Source: Pseudofulvimonas gallinarii (lineage in GTDB: Bacteria > Pseudomonadota > Gammaproteobacteria > Xanthomonadales > UBA2363). From it: 55,971 nucleotides of DNA. Position 1 is the stretch's first letter. Each line of letters opens with the position of its first letter. Below are positions 24,960 to 35,146 of the stretch, in pieces. A model generated the notes under the pieces. That model was not told the DNA's origin, ran no database searches, and saw only the letters and a list, made by a program, of their open reading frames with translations. Location: assembly GCF_004343305.1 (NCBI RefSeq), contig NZ_SMAF01000020.1, positions 1 to 55,971 on the forward strand, given 5' to 3'. The position numbers and the translations under genes were made by a program.

Positions 24960-26762
24960 ATGCCGCCCATCATCCACGCCCGCGACACGCTCCGCCTCGC
25001 CTTGCAGCTTGTCGCCATCGCGCTGGTCGTCGGCGTTCCCTGGCTGCAGTACATGCGCATGCTCGATGCGATGACGCAGAGCCAGGAGTCGGTTTCCCAT
25101 GCCGCCGACATGATTTCGACGATCAGCACGATCAACCGGAACCTCAGCGACATCGACTCGTCGGTCGTCTGGCTGGCGCTGTTTCCAGGACGACCCGGCC
25201 TGATCGAACAGATCGAACCGGCGCGTGAGAGCATCCGCGCCGGTATCGCCGAGCTGGCACGCCTGACCGACGACGAGCCGGCACAGGGTGCGCGTGCCGC
25301 GTCCTACGCGGCGCTGATCGATGCCAGGCAGTCTGAGCTGGACCATGCCGTGCAGCTGATCGAGCGCCGGGAAATCTCCGTTGCCCGTGAACTGCTGAGC
25401 AACCGCGAGACGACGCGCCAGCTGCGCGGCATCAGCGCCGAACTGCGCGACTTCGAACTGCAGGCGCTGGGCGAGGGCCGCAGCGAGGCGCACTCTTCGC
25501 GCAAGCACTACATCGTCATCGGCACCGCGTTCGCCACCGGCCAGCTGGTGCTGCTGGCGATGATCGTCGGCCTGTCCGAACGCCAGTACCGCCGCCGCCT
25601 GCAGCTGGAAACCCGCTCCGCCTACGAACGCGAGCAGGCCAACCTGATCCTGCGCACGATCCGCAAGCCGATCGCCATGCTCGACCAGAACCTGCGCGTC
25701 GAGATGCGCAACCCGGCCTTCCAGAAGCTGTATGCCAGCGACCAGCCGGACATCACCGGCGCGCCGATCGAAACCATTGGCAATGGCGCCTGGAGCAATG
25801 CCGCGGTGCTGCAGATCCTGCGTGACGTGATCGCGCTCGACAAGGAGCTGTGGGACTACGAACTGCAGCAGGACATTCCCGGCATCGGGCCGCGCATCAT
25901 CACCCTCAACGCGCGACGCATGCCCGGCTCCAATGGCCAGGCCGACCACGTGATCATCGGCCTCAACGACATCACCGTCGCGCGCACCGCGGAAGGACAG
26001 ATCCGCGAGCTCAACGACATCCTCAACCAGCGCGTCACCGAGGTTTCCGAAGCCAACCGCGAGCTGGAAGCCTTCAGCTACACCGTGTCGCACGACCTGC
26101 GCGCGCCGCTTCGGCACATCGTCGCCTACGCGCTCAAGCTGGAGCGCGAACTCGGCGACACGATGAGCTCAAGGTCGCGCGAACATCTCGATGTCATCGC
26201 CGAATCGGCGCGCCGCATGGACCGCCTGATCGACGCCATGCTGCAGCACTCGCGGCTCGGCCGCGGCGACCTGCACCGGGCGGCGGTGGACATGGACCGC
26301 CTCGTCGACGAGGTTCGCAGCATGATCGACGCCGACACGGAAGGCACGCCGGTGGAGTGGCAGATCGACCGCCTGCCGGTGGTGCACGGCGACGCATCGA
26401 CGTTGCGCCTGCTCTGGCAGAATCTGCTTGGCAACGCTGCCAAGTACAGCGCGCACAGCGAGCCGCCGCGCATCGAGGTGAGCTGCCGCCACGACATCGA
26501 GCGACACGAGTATGTTTTCCGCGTGGCCGACAATGGCGTCGGCTTCGAAATGGCGTACGCCGACAAGCTGTTTGGCATGTTCCAGCGCCTGCACTCGGAA
26601 AAGGAATTCCCCGGCCATGGCATCGGCCTGGCCAACGTGCGGCGCGTTGTCGCGCGACATGGCGGACGGATCTGGGCGACCTCAACGCCCGGCGAAGGCG
26701 CCGTTTTCCATTTCACATTGCCGGATCGGGTCATCGGGAGCCCGGAAGGAGAGCCCTCATGA
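24960..26762 (+). CDS. Membrane PAS-domain histidine kinase
   Basis: This 600-residue protein has transmembrane helix 1 at about 11-30, a helical extracytoplasmic domain (CHASE3-like, about 35-180), helix 2 at about 184-206, a PAS domain (about 225-345), His378 in SYTVSHDLRAPLRHI and a HATPase domain with GHGIGLANV. The H-box resembles bacteriophytochrome-type kinases, but no chromophore domain is present. The open frame extends upstream to 24630 only through regulatory sequence; ATG 24960 follows the sigma-54-like promoter. Its stop overlaps the receiver gene (ATGA). Confidence 0.88.
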   Translation: MPPIIHARDTLRLALQLVAIALVVGVPWLQYMRMLDAMTQSQESVSHAADMISTISTINRNLSDIDSSVVWLALFPGRPGLIEQIEPARESIRAGIAELARLTDDEPAQGARAASYAALIDARQSELDHAVQLIERREISVARELLSNRETTRQLRGISAELRDFELQALGEGRSEAHSSRKHYIVIGTAFATGQLVLLAMIVGLSERQYRRRLQLETRSAYEREQANLILRTIRKPIAMLDQNLRVEMRNPAFQKLYASDQPDITGAPIETIGNGAWSNAAVLQILRDVIALDKELWDYELQQDIPGIGPRIITLNARRMPGSNGQADHVIIGLNDITVARTAEGQIRELNDILNQRVTEVSEANRELEAFSYTVSHDLRAPLRHIVAYALKLERELGDTMSSRSREHLDVIAESARRMDRLIDAMLQHSRLGRGDLHRAAVDMDRLVDEVRSMIDADTEGTPVEWQIDRLPVVHGDASTLRLLWQNLLGNAAKYSAHSEPPRIEVSCRHDIERHEYVFRVADNGVGFEMAYADKLFGMFQRLHSEKEFPGHGIGLANVRRVVARHGGRIWATSTPGEGAVFHFTLPDRVIGSPEGEPS

Positions 26763-27202
26763 ACCCCTGGTTGCACACTGTCCTGCTCGCGGAGGACGCG
26801 GATCTGGATGCCGAACTGACCATGGATGCGCTGGCGGAAATCGGACTGGCCCAGCACGTCGTGCATGTCGGCGACGGTGCCGAGGCGCTGGACTGGTTGT
26901 ACCGGCGCGGTCGTTACAGCGACCGGCCCGCGGGCCTGCCCGCCGTCGCGCTGCTGGACCTGAAGATGCCCCGGCTCGACGGCCTGCAGACGCTGGAAGC
27001 GATCCGCTCCGATCCGGCGTTGCGGCACCTGCCGGTGGTGATCTTTTCTTCTTCGCGCGAACAGCGCGACATCGAACGTGGCTGGGCGCTGGGCGTGAAC
27101 GCCTACGTCGTCAAGCCGGTGGACGTTGACGAGTTCTCGGCGACGATCCAGTCGCTGGGACATTTCTGGACCGAGCTCAATGAGCGCGCCTACGATTGCT
27201 GA
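26759..27202 (+). CDS. Single-domain response regulator
   Basis: This 147-residue receiver has Asp67 (LLDLKMPRLDG), Lys119 (VVKP) and the acidic pair AEDAD (11-15). It is the Rcp1-like type commonly encoded next to phytochrome-like kinases. No output domain, so it probably works as a phosphate shuttle between the kinase upstream and the hybrid downstream. It overlaps both neighbours (4 and 23 bases). Confidence 0.9.
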   Translation: MNPWLHTVLLAEDADLDAELTMDALAEIGLAQHVVHVGDGAEALDWLYRRGRYSDRPAGLPAVALLDLKMPRLDGLQTLEAIRSDPALRHLPVVIFSSSREQRDIERGWALGVNAYVVKPVDVDEFSATIQSLGHFWTELNERAYDC

Positions 27203-28760
27203 CGACGCCACGACGGCGTCCGCGAAATCCCGCGAACGCCTGGAGCTGCGCATCCTGGTGGTCGAGGACGACCCGCTGGACGCGCGCCTTGCCCTGGATG
27301 CCCTCGAAGAGGACGGCATCCGCGGCGAGCGCCGCGTGGTCGACGACCGCGCCGGCTTTCTTGCGGCGCTGTCGGAAATGAAGCCGGACATCGTGCTCTC
27401 CGATGTCAGCCTGCCGGGCTTTTCCGGACACGAGGCGCTGCGCCTCCTGCGCGAACGCGACCGCCACCTGCCCTTCGTGTTCCTCTCCGGCACGATCGGC
27501 GAGGACACCGCGATCGAGGCGCTGCGCGCCGGTGCCACCGACTACATCCTGAAGTCGCGCAACGCGCGCCTGGCCGTGGCGGTGCGGCGCGCCATCGCCG
27601 AAGCCGAGGAGCGCCGCGCGCGTGACACCGCCGAAGCCGAGTTGGTCCGCAGCCAGCGTTTCCAGACCCTGGCGATCCTGGCCGGCAGCCTCAGCCACGA
27701 CCTGCGCAACACGCTGCAGCCGGTGCTGATGGCGACGGCGATGATCGAACACCGCGACCCTGACCCCGAGGTGTCCGAGCACTGCACGACCATCCGCGAC
27801 TGCCTGCAGCAGAGCCTCGCGCTGGTCCAGGCGATGATGGACCTGGCCAGCGGCGCCAGCTCGGATTCGCGCGCAGGCCGCGTGCGCATCGGCGCCCTGC
27901 TCGACGCGGCGATGCTGCTGGCGCGCCCGGCCCTGCGCGGCGATGTCACGCTGGACGTCGCCCATGTCGATTCGGCACTGGAAATTCCCGGTGACGCGAT
28001 GGAGCTGCAGCAATGCGTGCTCAACCTCGTGCTCAACGCGATCCAGGCGATCGATGGCGGTGGCACGGTCAGCGTCGATGCCGAACGGGTGATCCTGCCG
28101 GCCGGTTTCCTGCGCGACGGCGAACAGGGCGTCGGTGACGAGTACGTCCGCATCTGCATCCGCGACACCGGACGCGGCATGGATCCGGACACGCTGGCTC
28201 GCCTGTTCACGCCGTTCTTCACCACCCGCGACGGCGGCACCGGACTGGGGCTGGTGTCCTGCAAGCGTTTCGTCGAACGCCACCACGGCCTGATCCGCGT
28301 CGACAGCGAGCGCGGCAGCGGATCCAGATTCGACATCTACCTGCCCATGCAGGCGCCGGAACCTGCCGCCGAGGATGACCCTGCCCAGGCCGGCAGCGGC
28401 GACGCGCCCGGCCGGCTGGAACGCATCGCCGTCGTTTCCGCACACGATGCCGACGGACGCCAGCTGACCGACATCCTGGACCTGTTCGGCTACCAGCCGG
28501 TGCCGTTCCACCATCTGGGCGAGATCGACGGCGTCGCCGCCGGACTGGACCTGGTGCTGGCCGCGCACGACCAGCTCGACGACGGCAACGGCCTGGCGCG
28601 TCTGCGCAGCGCCGGCTACGACGGACCGGTCGTCGCGTTCGGCGCTCGCGATGACGCCCCGGTCGCCGGCGTCGCCGGGCACCTGGCCGCTCCGTTCACC
28701 GCGCCCGCCGTGCTGCGCGCGCTGTCCGATGCCCTGCCATCAACCGAAACCCCAACCTGA
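27180..28760 (+). CDS. Receiver-histidine kinase hybrid with degenerate C-terminal receiver
   Basis: This 526-residue soluble protein has an N-terminal receiver (Asp75 in VLSDVSLPG, Lys125), a coiled linker, His173 in GSLSHDLRNTLQPV, a HATPase domain (about 280-390; GTGLGLVSCKRF) and a C-terminal segment (about 413-520) shaped like a receiver but without its acceptor: LDLVLAAHDQLDD replaces the usual DxxLPxxDG and AAPF replaces the KP motif. No membrane helices. It probably receives phosphate from the partner kinase and can act on the NtrC-type regulator downstream. Start at ATG 27180, inside the receiver gene's end. Confidence 0.85.
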   Translation: MSAPTIADDATTASAKSRERLELRILVVEDDPLDARLALDALEEDGIRGERRVVDDRAGFLAALSEMKPDIVLSDVSLPGFSGHEALRLLRERDRHLPFVFLSGTIGEDTAIEALRAGATDYILKSRNARLAVAVRRAIAEAEERRARDTAEAELVRSQRFQTLAILAGSLSHDLRNTLQPVLMATAMIEHRDPDPEVSEHCTTIRDCLQQSLALVQAMMDLASGASSDSRAGRVRIGALLDAAMLLARPALRGDVTLDVAHVDSALEIPGDAMELQQCVLNLVLNAIQAIDGGGTVSVDAERVILPAGFLRDGEQGVGDEYVRICIRDTGRGMDPDTLARLFTPFFTTRDGGTGLGLVSCKRFVERHHGLIRVDSERGSGSRFDIYLPMQAPEPAAEDDPAQAGSGDAPGRLERIAVVSAHDADGRQLTDILDLFGYQPVPFHHLGEIDGVAAGLDLVLAAHDQLDDGNGLARLRSAGYDGPVVAFGARDDAPVAGVAGHLAAPFTAPAVLRALSDALPSTETPT

Positions 28761-28781
28761 AACCACCCCTGACCAGCCACC

Positions 28782-30152
28782 ATGACGACGCCACCCAGCC
28801 ATCGCCTGCGTATCCTGGTCGTCGACGATGACCGGCACATCCTGCGCTCCTTCCGGCTCTGCCTGGAGGATGCCGGCCATCTCGTGTCCACGGCCTCCGA
28901 CATCGCCGGTGCCGAACGTCGGCTCGCCGAAGCGGTCTTCGACCTGTGCTTCCTCGACCTGCGCCTGGGCGAGGAATCCACGCTCGAATGGTTGCCGCGC
29001 GCCAAGCAGCTCGCGCCCTGGCTGCGCGTGGTCATGGTCACCGGTGAATCTTCGGTGCCGCTGGCCGTGCAGGCGATCCAGCTCGGCGCCGCCGACTTCC
29101 TGGTCAAGCCCTGCCCGGCGGAAGTGCTGCTGGGCACGGCCGCGCGCCATGCCGAGGCCAGCGTGCTGCGCCGCCGCCTCGATGCCCTCGAGGCCGGCAA
29201 GAAGGATGAAGAGGATCCCAGCGGCCTGGCCAGCGCCTCGCCGGCGATGCGCCGCGTGCTCGAGCTGGCGCACCAGGTCGCCGACACCGATGCCTCCGTG
29301 CTGATCCTCGGCGAAAGCGGCACCGGCAAGGGCGTGATGGCCAAAGCCATCCATGACTGGAGCCATCGCGCCAGCCAGTCCTTCGTCACGATCAACTGCC
29401 CGGGCCTGTCCAGCGAACTGATCGCCAGCGAGCTGTTCGGCCATGTCCGCGGCGCTTTCACCGGCGCCACGGAAAGCAAGCTCGGTCGCGTCGACCAGGC
29501 CGATGGCGGCACCCTGTTCATGGACGAAATCGGCGACTTCCCGATGGCGATGCAGCCGAAGCTGCTGCGCTTCATCCAGGACCGCGAATACGAGCGCGTC
29601 GGCGATCCGGTGACGCGCAAGGCCGACGTGCGCATCGTCGCCGCCACCAACCGCGACCTGCCGGCGATGGTGGCCGAGGGCAATTTCCGCGAAGACCTGC
29701 TCTACCGCCTCAACGTCATCACCCTGGAACTGCCGCCGCTGCGCGAGCATGCCGAGGACATCATCGACCTCGCGCAGCGCTTCCTGCAGCGCTACGCCGA
29801 CGCCTACCGGCGGCCGGCCCGCGGCTTCTCGCCGGCGGCGCAGGAGCGCCTGCTGCACTACGAATGGCCGGGCAACATCCGCGAGCTGAAGAACGTGGTC
29901 GAACGCGCGGCGATCCTGGCGCGCGGAGAGCAGGTCGGCCCCGACGACCTCGGCCTGGGCGTCGTCGTCGCCAGCAATGGCGATGGACGCGGGCATGGCC
30001 TGCGCGCCGGCGATCCGGTCACCTGCGACGACCTGGAACGCGCGCACATCGAAGCGGTGCTGGCGCAGTCGGACTCGCTGGACGCCGCCGCGCGCACGCT
30101 CGGCATCGACAGCTCGACGCTGTACCGCAAGCGCAAGCGCTACGGCCTCTGA
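28782..30152 (+). CDS. NtrC-family sigma-54-dependent response regulator
   Basis: This 456-residue protein has a receiver (Asp59 in CFLDLRLG, Lys109), an AAA+ domain with Walker A GESGTGKG (178-185), the sigma-54 contact loop GAFTGA (225-230), Walker [10 protein letters not shown] and a Fis-type helix-turn-helix (about 415-456: [20 protein letters not shown]). All parts needed to activate sigma-54 promoters are present. It is last of the signalling operon, 21 bases after the hybrid kinase. Sigma-54-like promoters nearby make these genes its likely targets. Confidence 0.92.
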   Translation: MTTPPSHRLRILVVDDDRHILRSFRLCLEDAGHLVSTASDIAGAERRLAEAVFDLCFLDLRLGEESTLEWLPRAKQLAPWLRVVMVTGESSVPLAVQAIQLGAADFLVKPCPAEVLLGTAARHAEASVLRRRLDALEAGKKDEEDPSGLASASPAMRRVLELAHQVADTDASVLILGESGTGKGVMAKAIHDWSHRASQSFVTINCPGLSSELIASELFGHVRGAFTGATESKLGRVDQADGGTLFMDEIGDFPMAMQPKLLRFIQDREYERVGDPVTRKADVRIVAATNRDLPAMVAEGNFREDLLYRLNVITLELPPLREHAEDIIDLAQRFLQRYADAYRRPARGFSPAAQERLLHYEWPGNIRELKNVVERAAILARGEQVGPDDLGLGVVVASNGDGRGHGLRAGDPVTCDDLERAHIEAVLAQSDSLDAAARTLGIDSSTLYRKRKRYGL

Positions 30153-30233
30153 TCCCGTCGCATGGCCGGCGGCTGTCGCCGTCGGCCGATTTCGGCGACC
30201 ATGCCGGACATCGTTGCCTGCAAGCCCTCGCCC

Positions 30234-30791
30234 ATGTCGATCGTACTGACGCCCTTCGCGCGTGCGCGCCTGTTCCCGCAGGTGCCACGCGGCAACACCA
30301 TCCAGGACTGCACGCCGGACGCCTTCGAGCAGCGCCTCAACGACGATCCGCCGCTGAAGGTCCTGCCGGGCTACGCGCCCTTCTGCCGCCTGCACGTGCA
30401 TCGCAACTGGACCTCCACGCGCTGCATGGCCATCGCCATCACCGACGAAAACCGCCACCGCCTGCGTTCCGGCTACGAGGCGCGCACGCCGGCCGAGCTG
30501 CCGGTGCTGGTGCGCTGGTTCGAAGGCATCGACGCGCCGGTCGCGGATTACCTGGTCGTGATCCTCTACGATCGCGCGCAACTGGCGAAGGAAGGCGAGG
30601 CCATCGACGCCGACTGGGGCGTGGTCGGCTGCCTGTACACGATGGCGCCGGAAGAAATCCCGATGGCGCCGATCACCATGATGCGCAATGCGCTGGGCGT
30701 CGAGGAAGGCGGATCCGGCGTGCCGCTGGACCGCGAGGCCTACCGGCGCAGCGTCGAGTTCTGGGAGCGGCACGCCAACTGGCGGCCCTAG
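30234..30791 (+). CDS. DUF3228-family protein
   Basis: This 185-residue protein of unknown function starts MSIVLTPFARARLFPQVPRGNT and ends with the conserved MRNALGVEEGGSGVPLDREAY...FWERHANW of DUF3228. No catalytic motif is evident. Starts at 30201 or 30162 are possible; none has a clear ribosome site, and 30234 matches where I recall relatives beginning. It stands alone between the activator gene and the hydrolase. Confidence 0.8.
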   Translation: MSIVLTPFARARLFPQVPRGNTIQDCTPDAFEQRLNDDPPLKVLPGYAPFCRLHVHRNWTSTRCMAIAITDENRHRLRSGYEARTPAELPVLVRWFEGIDAPVADYLVVILYDRAQLAKEGEAIDADWGVVGCLYTMAPEEIPMAPITMMRNALGVEEGGSGVPLDREAYRRSVEFWERHANWRP

Positions 30792-30885
30792 CCGCATCGC
30801 TGGCGTCGGGCCGGTTCCTGCGGCGCGAGGCGGCCGGTTGTATGGTTGCCGCAGGCAGCATCGCCGAAGCGAACGGGAGAACGCC

Positions 30886-31773
30886 ATGAGCCGGATGACC
30901 GCGAAGGATTTCCAGCCCGAGCTGTTGGAGCTGTACGACTTCTACGTGCATGGCCGCATCAGCCGGCGCCAGTTCCTCGACCGCGCCGCCCGCTATGCCG
31001 TCGGCGGATTGACCACCGCCGCACTGCTGGCCTCGCTGGGCCCGGACTACGCGCTCGCGCAGCAGGTGCAGTTCACCGATCCGGACATCCGCGGCGAGTA
31101 CATCCGCTATCCGTCGCCGCAGGGCCATGGCGAAGTGCGCGGTTACCTGGTGCGGCCCACCGCGGCCAGCGCGCCGGTGCCTTCGGTGCTGGTGGTGCAC
31201 GAGAACCGCGGCCTGAACCCCTACATCGAGGATGTCGCGCGCCGGGTCGCCAAGGCCGGCTTTATCGCGCTGGCACCCGACGGCCTGAGCAGCGTCGGCG
31301 GCTATCCCGGCAACGACGACCAGGGCCGCACGCTGCAGCAGCAGGTCGATCCTGGGAAGCTGATGAACGACTTTTTCGCCGGCATCGAATTCCTGCTGGG
31401 CCACGCCGACAGCACCGGCAAGGTCGGCATCACCGGTTTCTGCTATGGCGGCGGCGTCGCGAATGCGGCGGCGGTGGCCTATCCGGAACTCGCCGCCGCG
31501 GTCCCGTTCTACGGGCGCCAGGCCTCACCCGCCGACGTGGTGAAGATCAGGGCGCCGCTGCTGTTCCATTTCGCCGAGACCGATCCGAACGTCAACGCGA
31601 CCTGGCCGGACTACGAGGCGGCGCTGAAGGAGCACGGCAAGACCTACGAGGCGCACGTCTATCCGGGCACCCATCATGGCTTCCACAACGACTCCACGCC
31701 ACGCTACGACGAAGCCGCCGCGAAGCTGGCCTGGCAGCGCACGCTGGACTGGTTCCGCCGCCACCTGGCCTGA
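30886..31773 (+). CDS. Tat-exported dienelactone hydrolase-family protein
   Basis: This 295-residue protein has a twin-arginine signal (ISRRQFLDRAARYAVGG, about 25-41) with a hydrophobic stretch to ALAQQ at 60, then an alpha/beta hydrolase of the dienelactone hydrolase type. The triad is visible as Cys186 (GFCYGGG), Asp233 (ETDPN) and His264 (HHGF). GGGAGA lies before ATG 30886. The substrate is unknown; the periplasmic location makes classical chloroaromatic degradation unlikely. Convergent with the DUF1176 gene. Confidence 0.88.
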   Translation: MSRMTAKDFQPELLELYDFYVHGRISRRQFLDRAARYAVGGLTTAALLASLGPDYALAQQVQFTDPDIRGEYIRYPSPQGHGEVRGYLVRPTAASAPVPSVLVVHENRGLNPYIEDVARRVAKAGFIALAPDGLSSVGGYPGNDDQGRTLQQQVDPGKLMNDFFAGIEFLLGHADSTGKVGITGFCYGGGVANAAAVAYPELAAAVPFYGRQASPADVVKIRAPLLFHFAETDPNVNATWPDYEAALKEHGKTYEAHVYPGTHHGFHNDSTPRYDEAAAKLAWQRTLDWFRRHLA

Positions 31774-31812
31774 GGCCGACGCCGGCGATTGGACGCACGC
31801 CTGCGTGCCCAC

Positions 31813-32859
31813 TCAGTGGACGATTTCGCTCACGTAGGTCGGCAGGTCCCAGGCGCCACCCGGCACCCCGCGGCACAGGCCGGTACCGCCCGCACCGGCA
31901 AGCACGAATTCGCGACCGTTCCAGGCCCAGCTGCGCGACGACCAGCAGTCGCCCAGGCCGCGTCCCTTGTGCAGCGCCTGGATCATGCCGTCCTCGAACG
32001 AACTGGCCGAGGTGGTCACGATCCGCGGCGCGTAGGGCGCCTGATCGTTGATGACCCAGAACCCCTCGCCGACGTTGTAGGCGGCCATCCAGCAGGTCGT
32101 GGTGACCAGCAGCGAGGAGGCATCCAGTCGCGTGACGACCAGGCGTTCCTGCGCACCGCCCTCGCCGATATGCGCGCAGTCCTCGTCATCGACGGTCCTG
32201 CGCAGTTCCGCGAGCAGCGCCGGATCGCGCGCGATCGCCGCGTCGCCGTCACGGTCGGGCACCAGCCCAGGAACGCGGATGACCGGCGCCGGCACGGGCG
32301 CAGGCACGCCGGCCTCGTCGCCATCGCCACGTCGCACCAGCGCCGATGGCGTACCCAGCCGGCCCTGGACCTCGTCCATCTTCAGGAACACCGCCGACGC
32401 GCCGCGATCGGACAGTGACCAGCTGCCCTGCTCGCCGGCGTCGACGCGGATGCCGCCATCGCGACGCAAGGCGGCGACCAGTGCGGTCACCTGCGCCGGC
32501 GACAGTGCCGCGACATCGCTGGCCTCATCGAAACGCAGCGTGCCGTGCGACCTGTCGCCGATGCGCAGCGTCGCCGAGGACACGCCGGGGCTGCCGTCCG
32601 GAGCACCCAGCTGCAGCTGCCCGCTGAGCCCTTCGCGAGCGCCGGCCCGGCGCGTCAGCAACAGCGACACCACGCGCTCGTCGTCCTCGCGCTGGTAGCC
32701 GGCGGCACGGCAGGTGAGCGTGTTGTCGCAGGCGATTTCCCAGTCGTGGTGACTGAACCGGACGCCCTCGCTGGCGCTGGCGGGGGCCGCGAACGTCGGC
32801 ACGCTGGCAGCGATGGCGAAGGTGATGAAGCGGTGGGCGATGGGCATGGCGGCATGCAA
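31813..32859 (-). CDS. DUF1176 periplasmic protein
   Basis: This 348-residue protein has a signal peptide (about 1-29, cut after ASA) and a DUF1176 body with paired cysteines near the N-terminus (ACDNTLTCRAAGY) and in the C-terminal third (GDCWSSRSWAW). Function is unknown for the family. An alternative ATG five codons in (MPIAHRF) is possible. Monocistronic by spacing. Confidence 0.8.
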   Translation of the reverse strand: MHAAMPIAHRFITFAIAASVPTFAAPASASEGVRFSHHDWEIACDNTLTCRAAGYQREDDERVVSLLLTRRAGAREGLSGQLQLGAPDGSPGVSSATLRIGDRSHGTLRFDEASDVAALSPAQVTALVAALRRDGGIRVDAGEQGSWSLSDRGASAVFLKMDEVQGRLGTPSALVRRGDGDEAGVPAPVPAPVIRVPGLVPDRDGDAAIARDPALLAELRRTVDDEDCAHIGEGGAQERLVVTRLDASSLLVTTTCWMAAYNVGEGFWVINDQAPYAPRIVTTSASSFEDGMIQALHKGRGLGDCWSSRSWAWNGREFVLAGAGGTGLCRGVPGGAWDLPTYVSEIVH

Positions 32860-32943
32860 GTCGATGGAGCTGCGCAGTGTAGCGATACCGCCGCGTGCGC
32901 AGTCGGAACCCGACGGAGATGCGATGCGCCGCCGCTCGTGGTG

Positions 32944-34233
32944 TCAGTCGAGCTCGCCGCGGCGGTGCGAAGAGTCCGCCAGCCAGGCCAGCACGCCGCG
33001 CGCGGCGACCAGGCCGCTGGCGAAGCATGCGGTCAGCAGGTAGCCGCCGGTGGGCGCTTCCCAGTCGAGCATCTCGCCGGCGGCGAATACCCCCGGACGT
33101 GCGCGCAACATCAGGCCGTCATCGAATGCATGGCGTGGAATGCCACCGGCACTGCTGATCGCCTCCGCGAGCGGACGCGCCCGCAGCAGGCGCAGCGGCA
33201 GGCGCTTGATCGCCGCCGCGAGGCGCCCCGTGTCGGCCATGTCGTTCCTCGACAACCGTTCGTACAGCAGCGCCACCTTCACGCCCTGCAGGCCCAGCTC
33301 GCGGCGCAGGTGTTCGCTGAGGCTGTGCTTGCGGCGCGGCTTTTCCAGTGCCGCGCGCACGGCATCGACGTCGCGCGAAGGCGCCAGGTCCAGTTCGAGG
33401 TCGGCATGGCCTTCACGCTCGATGCGGTCACGCAGCAAGGCCGACAGCGCATACACGAGGCTGCCTTCCAGCCCGGTCGCGGTCGCCACGCATTCGCCCT
33501 GCAGCGAGCGCGCCGCGCCGGCCTCGTCGTGCCAGTGCGCGACCACCGGTTTGAGCGGCGCACCCGCATGCCGCGTCGCGAAGTGTCCGCTCCAGTCGAG
33601 GTCGAAACCGCAGTTGGATGGACGCAGCGGCGCCACCGGCACGCCGGCGCTGGCCAGCAGGGACTGCCAGGCGCCATCGGAACCCAGCTCGGGCCAGCTG
33701 CCACCACCCAGGGCGAGGACGACGGCATCGGTTTCCACGGTCACTTCGCCGTCCGGCGTTTCAAAGCGCAACGCGCGCGCACCGCTCCAGCCCAGCCAAC
33801 GATGCTGGACATGGAAGCGCACGCCCGCCTCGCGCAGGCGGCGCACCCAGCCGCGCAGCAGCGGCGCCGCCTTGCGGTCCATGGGGAAGACGCGTCCGGA
33901 CGTGCCGACGTAGGTCTCGACGCCCTGCGCGCGCGCCCAGTCGCGCAGGGCGTCGGCATCGAAGGCGCGCAGCCAGCCTTCGACCCAGTCCGCGGCTTCG
34001 CCGTAGCGGCCGACGAAGGCGTCGAAGGCTTCGGAATGCGTGAGGTTGAGTCCGCCCTTGCCGGCGATCAGGAACTTGCGGCCGACCGAACCTTTCGCTT
34101 CGTAGAGATCGACGGCAACGCCGGCCTTGCACAGGGTTTCCGCCGCGAACAGTCCCGCCGGCCCGCCGCCGATCACCGCGACGCGCGCAGGCGACGACGA
34201 TCCGACGCCATCCCCGGCACCGCCCGCGGTCAT
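32944..34233 (-). CDS. TIGR03862/BaiN-RdsA-like flavoprotein (FAD-dependent oxidoreductase)
   Basis: This 429-residue protein has an FAD Rossmann motif VAVIGGGPAGLFAAE (about 18-32), the family motif GRKFLIAGKGGLNLTHSE (about 51-68) and a C-terminal GVFAAGEMLDWEAPTGGYLL. Such proteins are often annotated as NAD(P)/FAD-dependent oxidoreductases; the physiological substrate is not known. ATG 34233 overlaps the stop of the EamA gene (ATGA), so the two are co-translated. Confidence 0.86.
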   Translation of the reverse strand: MTAGGAGDGVGSSSPARVAVIGGGPAGLFAAETLCKAGVAVDLYEAKGSVGRKFLIAGKGGLNLTHSEAFDAFVGRYGEAADWVEGWLRAFDADALRDWARAQGVETYVGTSGRVFPMDRKAAPLLRGWVRRLREAGVRFHVQHRWLGWSGARALRFETPDGEVTVETDAVVLALGGGSWPELGSDGAWQSLLASAGVPVAPLRPSNCGFDLDWSGHFATRHAGAPLKPVVAHWHDEAGAARSLQGECVATATGLEGSLVYALSALLRDRIEREGHADLELDLAPSRDVDAVRAALEKPRRKHSLSEHLRRELGLQGVKVALLYERLSRNDMADTGRLAAAIKRLPLRLLRARPLAEAISSAGGIPRHAFDDGLMLRARPGVFAAGEMLDWEAPTGGYLLTACFASGLVAARGVLAWLADSSHRRGELD

Positions 34234-35090
34234 GTCGACGGCGCCAGCGCGATCAGCGCGATGGCGACCACCGCCAGCGCGATGCCGACGCGGTTCCAGA
34301 CGCCGGTGCGTTCGCCGAAGGCGAACACGCCGACAAGCGTCCCCAGGACGACGACGCCGATGTTCATGGTCGCGAACACCACCGCCGGACTGTCCGGGAG
34401 GCTGCGATGCGCCAGCACATAGCAGACGATGTTGCCGAAGTTGAGGCTGCCCAGGACCATGCCGCCACCGACGCCGCGCAGCGAGAAGCCGTCCTGGCTG
34501 CGCGCATGGCGGAGGCCCTGCACCGCCAGCATGCCCATGAACGCGAGCACGAAGGCGACCTGCAGCGAAGCGGCGAACGGCGTGCCGGCCTGGGCGATCA
34601 GCTTGAGCATGACGTCCACCACCGCATAGCCGACCCAGACGGCGAGCAGCGCCCAGCCGGCGCCACGCTGGCGTTCCTCGCCGCCGGGCCGCGCCAGGAT
34701 CGCGACCACGGCGACCAGCCCCAGTCCAAGTCCGATCAGCTTCTGCGCGCCGGTGCGTTCGCCGAAGTACAGGAAGGCCGCCGCCAGCGACAGCAGCAGC
34801 GACAGCCGCTGCGCGACATCGGTGCGGACGATGCCGGCGCGCTGGACGGCGATCGCCAGCACCATGAACAGCGTCGGCAGGATGAAGGCCAGGCCGAGCA
34901 GGCCCAGCCAGGGCGCGTCGCCCCCGCGCAGCGAAGCCAGCGACGGCGACAGCAGCCACCAGCACAGCAGGCTGGCGACCAGATAGTTCCAGGTCACCGC
35001 CTGGCCGGTGTCGATGCCCAGGCGCGGAAAAAGTTTCAGCAGGACGGAAACCAGGACGCTGAAGGCGACGGCCGCAAGAAGGTAGTTCAT
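34230..35090 (-). CDS. EamA/DMT-family transporter
   Basis: This 286-residue protein has about ten hydrophobic segments in two repeated halves, typical of drug/metabolite exporters, beginning MNYLLAAVAFSVLVSVLLKLF. The substrate cannot be read from sequence. It is coupled to the downstream flavoprotein gene and lies 56 bases after upp on the same strand. Confidence 0.83.
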   Translation of the reverse strand: MNYLLAAVAFSVLVSVLLKLFPRLGIDTGQAVTWNYLVASLLCWWLLSPSLASLRGGDAPWLGLLGLAFILPTLFMVLAIAVQRAGIVRTDVAQRLSLLLSLAAAFLYFGERTGAQKLIGLGLGLVAVVAILARPGGEERQRGAGWALLAVWVGYAVVDVMLKLIAQAGTPFAASLQVAFVLAFMGMLAVQGLRHARSQDGFSLRGVGGGMVLGSLNFGNIVCYVLAHRSLPDSPAVVFATMNIGVVVLGTLVGVFAFGERTGVWNRVGIALAVVAIALIALAPST

Positions 35091-35146
35091 GGCGTCATTG
35101 TCGCAGGACGGCCGTGGTCAGCGCGGGCGCTTCCGGTCGGTGCTGC

